A DNA stretch of 64,000 bases from Shimwellia blattae DSM 4481 = NBRC 105725. GTDB taxonomy: Bacteria; Pseudomonadota; Gammaproteobacteria; Enterobacterales; Enterobacteriaceae. The stretch is taken from NCBI RefSeq assembly GCF_000262305.1, contig NC_017910.1, positions 3,472,001 through 3,536,000 on the forward strand, written 5' to 3'. Numbering within the stretch: the stretch's first letter is position 1; each line of letters begins with the position of its first letter. Shown here in pieces: positions 59,720 through 64,000 of this stretch. The notes beneath the pieces were generated by a model. It was not told where the DNA came from. It searched no databases and worked only from the letters and a program-made list of their open reading frames with translations. The position numbers were made by a program, and so were the translations under genes.

Positions 59720-61369
59720 ATGTCGACAAAACCGTTTCACTATCAGAATCCGTTCCCCCTTTCCGGTGATGACACCGAATACTACCTGCTGAGCAAAGAG
59801 TATGTTTCCGTCAGCGAGTTTGACGGCCAGCCGGTGCTGAAAGTTGAACCCGAAGCCCTGACCTTACTGGCTCAGCGCGCCTTCCACGACGCAGCCTTTA
59901 TGCTGCGCCCGGCCCACCAGCAGCAGGTTGCCGCCATCCTGACCGATCCGCAAGCCAGCGAAAACGACAAATACGTTGCCCTGCAGTTCCTGCGTAATTC
60001 TGACATTGCCGCCAAAGGCGTGCTGCCCACCTGCCAGGACACCGGTACGGCGATTATTGTGGGTAAAAAAGGCCAGAACGTCTGGACCGGCGGCCAGGAC
60101 GAAGCGGCCCTGGCCCGGGGGGTGTATAACACCTATACGGAAGATAACCTGCGCTACTCCCAGAACGCGGCGCTGGATATGTACAACGAAGTCAACACCG
60201 GGACCAACTTACCGGCCCAGATAGACCTGTACAGCGTGGACGGTGACGAATACAAATTCCTCTGCGTGGCGAAAGGCGGCGGCTCCGCCAATAAAACCTA
60301 TCTGTATCAGGAAACCAAAGCCCTGCTGGCCCCGGGCAAGCTGAAAAACTACCTGGTGGAAAAAATGCGTACCCTGGGGACAGCCGCCTGCCCGCCGTAC
60401 CATATTGCGTTTGTTATTGGCGGGACATCTGCTGAAACCAACCTCAAAACCGTGAAACTGGCCTCTGCCCACTATTACGATAACCTGCCCACCTCCGGTA
60501 ACGAGCATGGTCAGGCGTTCCGCGATGTGCAGCTGGAGCAGGAGCTGATGGAAGAGGCCCGTAATCTGGGGCTGGGGGCGCAGTTTGGCGGCAAATATTT
60601 TGCCCACGATATCCGGGTGATCCGCCTGCCGCGCCACGGAGCATCCTGCCCGGTGGGGATGGGGGTCTCCTGCTCGGCGGACCGCAACATCAAGGCGAAA
60701 ATTAACCGCGACGGTATCTGGATTGAAAAACTGGAAGCCAACCCGGGGCGCCTGATCCCCGAAGCACTGCGCCAGAGCGGTGAAGGCGATGGGGTCAGCA
60801 TCAACCTCAACCAGCCGATGGATGCCATCCTCGCGCAGTTGTCCGCCTTCCCGGTCTCTACCCGCCTCTCCCTGAACGGCACCATTATTGTTGCCCGTGA
60901 TATTGCCCACGCCAAACTTAAGGCGCTGATTGATAACGGCGAAGAGCTGCCCCAGTACGTGAAAGATCACCCCATCTACTACGCGGGCCCGGCCAAAACC
61001 CCGGAAGGTTATGCCTCCGGCTCGTTAGGCCCGACCACCGCAGGCCGTATGGACTCTTACGTGGATCTGCTGCAGTCCCACGGGGCCAGCAAAATCATGC
61101 TCGCCAAAGGTAACCGCAGCCAGCAGGTGACAGACGCCTGCCAGAAACACGGCGGGTTTTACCTCGGCAGTATTGGCGGCCCGGCCGCGGTGCTGGCGCA
61201 GCAGAGCATTAAGCGCCTGGAGTGTGTGGCCTACCCGGAACTGGGGATGGAAGCCATCTGGAAAATTGAAGTGGAAAACTTCCCGGCGTTTATCCTGGTA
61301 GACGACAAAGGCAACGACTTCTTTAAACAAATCCAGAATAATCAGTGCGCGGGCTGTACCCAACGCTAA
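59720..61369 (+). CDS. fumA: Class I fumarate hydratase (FumA/FumB type)
   Basis: 549 residues (E. coli FumA/FumB 548). It interconverts fumarate and malate with an oxygen-sensitive [4Fe-4S] cluster. The three cluster ligands are visible as Cys105 (PTCQDTG), Cys224 (AACPPYH) and Cys318 (GVSCSADRN), the same numbers as in E. coli. Its neighbourhood, with an FNR-regulated transporter upstream, is functionally more like fumB, which acts anaerobically in malate-to-fumarate conversion. From sequence alone FumA and FumB cannot be separated. Confidence 0.93.
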   Translation: MSTKPFHYQNPFPLSGDDTEYYLLSKEYVSVSEFDGQPVLKVEPEALTLLAQRAFHDAAFMLRPAHQQQVAAILTDPQASENDKYVALQFLRNSDIAAKGVLPTCQDTGTAIIVGKKGQNVWTGGQDEAALARGVYNTYTEDNLRYSQNAALDMYNEVNTGTNLPAQIDLYSVDGDEYKFLCVAKGGGSANKTYLYQETKALLAPGKLKNYLVEKMRTLGTAACPPYHIAFVIGGTSAETNLKTVKLASAHYYDNLPTSGNEHGQAFRDVQLEQELMEEARNLGLGAQFGGKYFAHDIRVIRLPRHGASCPVGMGVSCSADRNIKAKINRDGIWIEKLEANPGRLIPEALRQSGEGDGVSINLNQPMDAILAQLSAFPVSTRLSLNGTIIVARDIAHAKLKALIDNGEELPQYVKDHPIYYAGPAKTPEGYASGSLGPTTAGRMDSYVDLLQSHGASKIMLAKGNRSQQVTDACQKHGGFYLGSIGGPAAVLAQQSIKRLECVAYPELGMEAIWKIEVENFPAFILVDDKGNDFFKQIQNNQCAGCTQR

Positions 61370-61380
61370 GCTGATCCCAC

Positions 61381-61410
61381 ACCGGGGGCCCACGGCCCCC
61401 GGTACTGCCC
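61381..61410 (+). terminator. Terminator hairpin after fumarase
   Basis: A perfect 10-bp stem ACCGGGGGCC/GGCCCCCGGT (61381-61390 with 61394-61403) lies 11 bp after the stop. Only a distant CCTTTTCC follows, so the T-run is poor. Confidence 0.65.
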
Positions 61411-61496
61411 GCCTTTTCCTGCCCCTCTCCCCGGAGTTTGACTATCCTCGTTAGAGGTATTGCGCAATTGTCCATCCACCACAGGAGAGTCTGACA

Positions 61497-62036
61497 ATGA
61501 AACTTCGCATCTGTGCCCGTCTGGCTGGCGCGCTGGCGGCGGGGCTGTTTGCCCACGCTGTGCAGGCCGCCACGGTCAGCGTTCCGGTTTATGAGGCCCT
61601 GCCCACCGGCCAGGGCAAAGCGCTGGGTGATGTCAGTATCACCGAAACCCCTTACGGGTTACTCTTCACCCCGCAGCTAAAAGGGCTGGAGCCGGGGGTA
61701 CACGGCTTTCATATCCACGCTAACCCCAGTTGTGAACCGGGTGAAGATCAGGGTAAAACCGTTCCGGCCCTGAAGGCGGGCGGCCATCTTGACCCGCAAA
61801 ATACCGGCCAGCATCTGGGCCCCTATAACGATGCCGGGCACAGCGGGGATCTGCCCGGCCTGGTGGTCACCGCTGACGGCGACGCCCGTTATCCGGTACT
61901 GGCCCCGAAGCTGAAAAAGCTCGACGAGGTCAAAAACCATGCGTTGATGGTCCATGTGGGCGGGGATAACTATGCGGATCACCCGGCGAAACTTGGCGGC
62001 GGCGGCGTGCGCTTTGCCTGCGGGGTTATTCACTAG
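61497..62036 (+). CDS. sodC: SodC: periplasmic Cu/Zn superoxide dismutase
   Basis: 179 residues (E. coli 173). There is a signal peptide MKLRICARLAGALAAGLFAHAVQA. Copper and zinc ligands lie in GFHIHANPSC, AGGHLDPQNTGQHLGPYNDAGHSGDLPGL and LMVHVGGDNY; the disulphide cysteines are in NPSCEPG and RFACGVI. It protects the periplasm from superoxide. It has its own upstream region with a CAGGAGAG ribosome site. Confidence 0.95.
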   Translation: MKLRICARLAGALAAGLFAHAVQAATVSVPVYEALPTGQGKALGDVSITETPYGLLFTPQLKGLEPGVHGFHIHANPSCEPGEDQGKTVPALKAGGHLDPQNTGQHLGPYNDAGHSGDLPGLVVTADGDARYPVLAPKLKKLDEVKNHALMVHVGGDNYADHPAKLGGGGVRFACGVIH

Positions 62037-62040
62037 CGGC

Positions 62041-62065
62041 CAGGGGGCGGGCAAATCACCCCCTG
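62041..62065. terminator. Hairpin between convergent sodC and the SRPBCC gene
   Basis: CAGGGGG (62041-62047) pairs with CCCCCTG (62059-62065) across 11 bases, 5 bp after sodC. It is a modest stem; ACGTTCTT follows on the plus strand. Confidence 0.5.
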
Positions 62066-62071
62066 ACGTTC

Positions 62072-62581
62072 TTATCCGCGGGCCTTTCGGGCAGCGGCCA
62101 CCAGGCCCTTCAGCCAGTCCTGGTGCCCGTTAATCATCGGGTCCGGGTGGGCTTGTGCCAGGGTCTGTGCCGGTTTCCCCCGCTGGGATTCCTGGGTCAG
62201 AATACGCACCCGGCCACCGGCTAAATCTTCAATCAGCCAGGCATGGTGAACATCAAGACGGCTCTCTCCTTCCCCGGACCAGCCATGCCACGCAACGCGG
62301 GCAGGCTGCCCTGCTGCCGGGGGAATATACTCCACCACCTCAGCATCAACCGGAAAACCGAATGTGGTAAAGAAGAAACGCACGCCCTTTTCCAGCTGCG
62401 GCCCTTTATCATCATAAAAACGGATATCTGCCGCGTTGGTGTAATATTCCGGCCAGCGGTGTGGCTCATTAAGGAATGGCCATATATCACGGCTGGTCAG
62501 CCCTTTGACGATCACCTCGTTAGATACAAAGTTATCGGTATAACCTGGCAGGTAGCTTTCCGGCCACTGAATAGCGTTCAT
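62072..62581 (-). CDS. SRPBCC-fold (polyketide cyclase/dehydrase-like) protein
   Basis: 169 residues. It has the START/Bet v1-like pattern: a long N-terminal strand (NFVSNEVIVKGLTSRDIWPFL), a PHRWPEYY helix and turn, repeated antiparallel strands (GVRFFFTTFGFPVDAEVVEYI, VAWHGWSGEGESRLDVHHAWLIED), and a C-terminal amphipathic helix (NGHQDWLKGLVAAARK). Such folds bind hydrophobic ligands; no catalytic role can be assigned. A palindrome about 100 bp upstream may be the operator of the ArsR-type regulator encoded just beyond. Confidence 0.82.
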   Translation of the reverse strand: MNAIQWPESYLPGYTDNFVSNEVIVKGLTSRDIWPFLNEPHRWPEYYTNAADIRFYDDKGPQLEKGVRFFFTTFGFPVDAEVVEYIPPAAGQPARVAWHGWSGEGESRLDVHHAWLIEDLAGGRVRILTQESQRGKPAQTLAQAHPDPMINGHQDWLKGLVAAARKARG

Positions 62582-62679
62582 GGTGTTCTCCCGTTACTGT
62601 GCGGGTCCGCCACCTGCCACCAGGTGGCGTTTGCCGCTGATGAGGGAAGTATAGGGACGGTTTTCATATAAATTAAATC

Positions 62680-62700
62680 ATATTTATTGATTATAAATAT
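62680..62700. promoter_or_regulatory. AT-rich palindrome upstream of the SRPBCC gene, candidate ArsR-type operator
   Basis: ATATTTAT-TGATT-ATAAATAT is an 8+5+8 perfect dyad in a strongly AT-rich 60-bp stretch between the stop of the ArsR-like gene and the start of the SRPBCC gene. AT-rich imperfect dyads of this type are typical of ArsR-family sites. Confidence 0.5.
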
Positions 62701-62733
62701 CACGAATTTTTATATCATAAAGCCCAGGCGGCC

Positions 62734-63447
62734 TCAGCCCGCTATCTGAATGGCAAAGGCCCGCTGCAGACCCCGCCGCCCGGCCGGGGTGATGGTCACT
62801 TCCCGGTAACCGGCCACCCGGGTTATCCAGCCTTTTTGCTCACAGGCACATAAGAGTGCGGCACCGGCCGCGCCCCCCAGATGAAAGCGCCGCTCGCTCC
62901 AGTCCAGGCAGGCGCAGCAGGGCTTACGCCGGGTCTGGTGGTCGGTTGCGATACCCAGAGCAGTAAACTGCCGCAGCCCGCTGTCGGTAAGGCGGCTGCC
63001 GTCGGCCACCAGCCATCCGGCATCCAGCATCGACTGATACATCGCCACCGCGACGCTGCCTGCCAGATGGTCATAACAGGTGCGCATCTGCCGTAACCGG
63101 CCCGGGGTGCGGCTGACAGGGGTAGCGGCCTGGCGGGCAGCCACCCCCATAATGCTCTCCAGCAGACTGGCCACTTCAGCCCCGGCCAGACGATAGTACC
63201 GGTGGCGCCCCTGGGTTACGCAGCCTATCAGACCGCGGCTTAGCAGCTTCGCCAGGTGGGCGCTGGCGGTAGAGGCGGCCACCTCTGCCACCACACTCAG
63301 CTCTGTTGCCGTCCAGGCCCGGCCATCCATCAGGGCGCACAGTATCCGGATCCGGGAGGGATCGGCCATGGCGGCTGTCAGCCCGGCCATGGCTGTTTCC
63401 AGCCCGGGATCCTGCAGGTTGTCTTCGGGTATCGCGGGCTGTGGCAT
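62734..63447 (-). CDS. ArsR-type winged-helix transcriptional regulator with long C-terminal domain
   Basis: 237 residues. Residues about 15-95 form the ArsR helix-turn-helix: LTAAMADPSRIRILCALMDGRAWTATELSVVAEVAASTASAHLAKLLSRGLI. The C-terminal 140 residues include two regions with helix-rich sequence and a cysteine cluster CCACLDW, which could bind metal or sense redox. The length is about double that of minimal ArsR proteins and is like the YczG/HTH_20-type regulators with effector domains. It starts 5 bp after the ACT gene, so it is co-transcribed with it. Confidence 0.85.
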   Translation of the reverse strand: MPQPAIPEDNLQDPGLETAMAGLTAAMADPSRIRILCALMDGRAWTATELSVVAEVAASTASAHLAKLLSRGLIGCVTQGRHRYYRLAGAEVASLLESIMGVAARQAATPVSRTPGRLRQMRTCYDHLAGSVAVAMYQSMLDAGWLVADGSRLTDSGLRQFTALGIATDHQTRRKPCCACLDWSERRFHLGGAAGAALLCACEQKGWITRVAGYREVTITPAGRRGLQRAFAIQIAG

Positions 63448-63452
63448 GGTGG

Positions 63453-63836
63453 CTATATCCCCCAGGGTTTGGTTATCTGGCGCGCCCGTTCGTCGTCGTC
63501 CGTTATCAGGATCAGGCGGTTATCGTGATCACTATACTGAACCAGAATATTGATGCCATGGGCAGCCAGTGCCCGGGCTATTTTTCCCAGTTCGCCCGGG
63601 TATTGTTGCGCCAGGCGGCGGATCACCGGCCGCGTGACCGCCGCGACCACAAAACCGGCCCTGACCAGCACCTCACGGGCCCGGGGGCCATCTTCCACCA
63701 GAAAATGGCCGTGGCACTGCTGGCCTACCGTAAAGACCCCGCCGCCTTCCAGACCAATGCCGTGATTACCCAGCGCACTGCCCATTAAGGCCAGAGCCCC
63801 CGGGTTGTTGCCCATGATCACATGAATATCAAACAT
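63453..63836 (-). CDS. ACT-domain protein
   Basis: 127 residues from the ATG at 63836. Two ACT-like halves are visible: FDIHVIMGNNPGALALMGSALGNHGIGLEGGG and, after residue 70, YPGELGKIARALAAHGINILVQYSDHDNRLILITDD. Tandem ACT domains usually bind amino acids or similar small ligands. There is no catalytic domain. One base separates it from the upstream monooxygenase gene, implying coupled expression. Confidence 0.82.
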   Translation of the reverse strand: MFDIHVIMGNNPGALALMGSALGNHGIGLEGGGVFTVGQQCHGHFLVEDGPRAREVLVRAGFVVAAVTRPVIRRLAQQYPGELGKIARALAAHGINILVQYSDHDNRLILITDDDERARQITKPWGI

Positions 63837-63837
63837 A

Positions 63838-64000
63838 TTATTTCCCCCCGCCCGGCACGCTGTATTCCCGGGTAATGTTCGCCAGCACAATGCGGTAGTG
63901 CTCAAACAGGCTGTCCCGCCCCTCCTGCTGTGCCGCCCGGTGCGCCGGGTGCTGATGCCAGGCCTGAACGGCCTGCTCATCCTCCCACCAGGACAGGGAG
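63838..64000 (-). CDS. Antibiotic-biosynthesis-monooxygenase (ABM) domain protein, C-terminal part
   Basis: The last 54 codons of a gene that begins beyond the right edge. The sequence SLSWWEDEQAVQAWHQHPAH followed by RAAQQEGRDSLFEHYRIVLANITREY is the typical C-terminal half of a small ABM (dimeric alpha-beta barrel) protein, in which W and H residues pack around the ligand. The function of the whole is not decidable from this piece. It heads the ABM-ACT-ArsR operon. Confidence 0.78.
   Translation of the reverse strand, partial: SLSWWEDEQAVQAWHQHPAHRAAQQEGRDSLFEHYRIVLANITREYSVPGGGK

Noticed and set aside
1..64000. CRISPR arrays, insertion sequences, prophage or integrase genes
   Set aside because: No regularly spaced repeats, transposase or integrase reading frames were seen anywhere in the window.

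Overview
The window is chromosomal DNA from a member of the Enterobacteriaceae. From about 0.9 to 33 kb the gene order follows the E. coli 98-100 minute region: nadR-radA-serB/smp-lplA, the deo operon, yjjV-yjjU-ytjA, prfC, yjjG-rimI-holD, rsmC, three leucine tRNA genes, yjjZ, fhuF, yjjP-yjjB, dnaT-dnaC, opgB, yjjA. Most protein lengths match E. coli to within a few residues. The coding DNA is visibly GC-rich, closer to Klebsiella/Enterobacter-type genomes than to E. coli. I cannot name the species.

Layout. (1) 0-11 kb: a truncated zinc-type alcohol dehydrogenase, NAD and serine housekeeping genes, lipoate ligase, and the deoCABD nucleoside operon. Its promoter can be read directly (DeoR operator and two CRP sites at about -41 and -93). 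(2) 11-16.3 kb: an insertion with AT-rich flanks where E. coli has yjjI-yjjW. It holds a small lipoprotein gene and a CS1/CFA-type (alpha class) fimbrial operon of chaperone, major subunit and usher, with no tip-adhesin gene. (3) 16.3-33 kb: core genes. osmY is missing between ytjA and prfC. A YbaK-like deacylase and an MFS transporter sit between fhuF and yjjP. (4) 32.9-44.2 kb: the complete 4-hydroxyphenylacetate pathway hpaR / hpaG1-G2-E-D-F-H-I-X-A / hpaB-C, with hpaG split into two overlapping genes. (5) 44.2-51.1 kb: accessory genes, namely a ribose-type sugar ABC importer, a ParD-type antitoxin without an intact toxin, an azoreductase, and a MurQ-like SIS protein lacking the MurQ catalytic glutamates. 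(6) 51.3-61.4 kb: a self-contained C4-dicarboxylate module, with dcuS-dcuR, a cytosolic apbE flavin transferase, a three-domain OYE/FMN-binding/FAD fumarate reductase, a DASS-family antiporter and a class I fumarase. (7) 61.5-64 kb: sodC, an SRPBCC protein, and an ABM monooxygenase / ACT protein / ArsR regulator operon running off the right edge.

How the genes work together. The most interesting unit is the dicarboxylate module. The antiporter would import a dicarboxylate or tricarboxylate in exchange for succinate. Fumarase would convert malate to fumarate, and the soluble flavoprotein, loaded with covalent FMN by the neighbouring ApbE, would reduce fumarate with NADH. DcuSR would sense the substrate. 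The divergent promoter region between the reductase and transporter genes has a perfect FNR box (57881-57894). It also has an 11-base element, GTAACTAAAAA, placed 22-23 bp upstream of a -10-like hexamer in each direction, which is a good candidate DcuR site. A homologous enzyme is known from Klebsiella as NADH:fumarate oxidoreductase, so the enzyme is not new. The dedicated regulatory architecture is the part worth testing.
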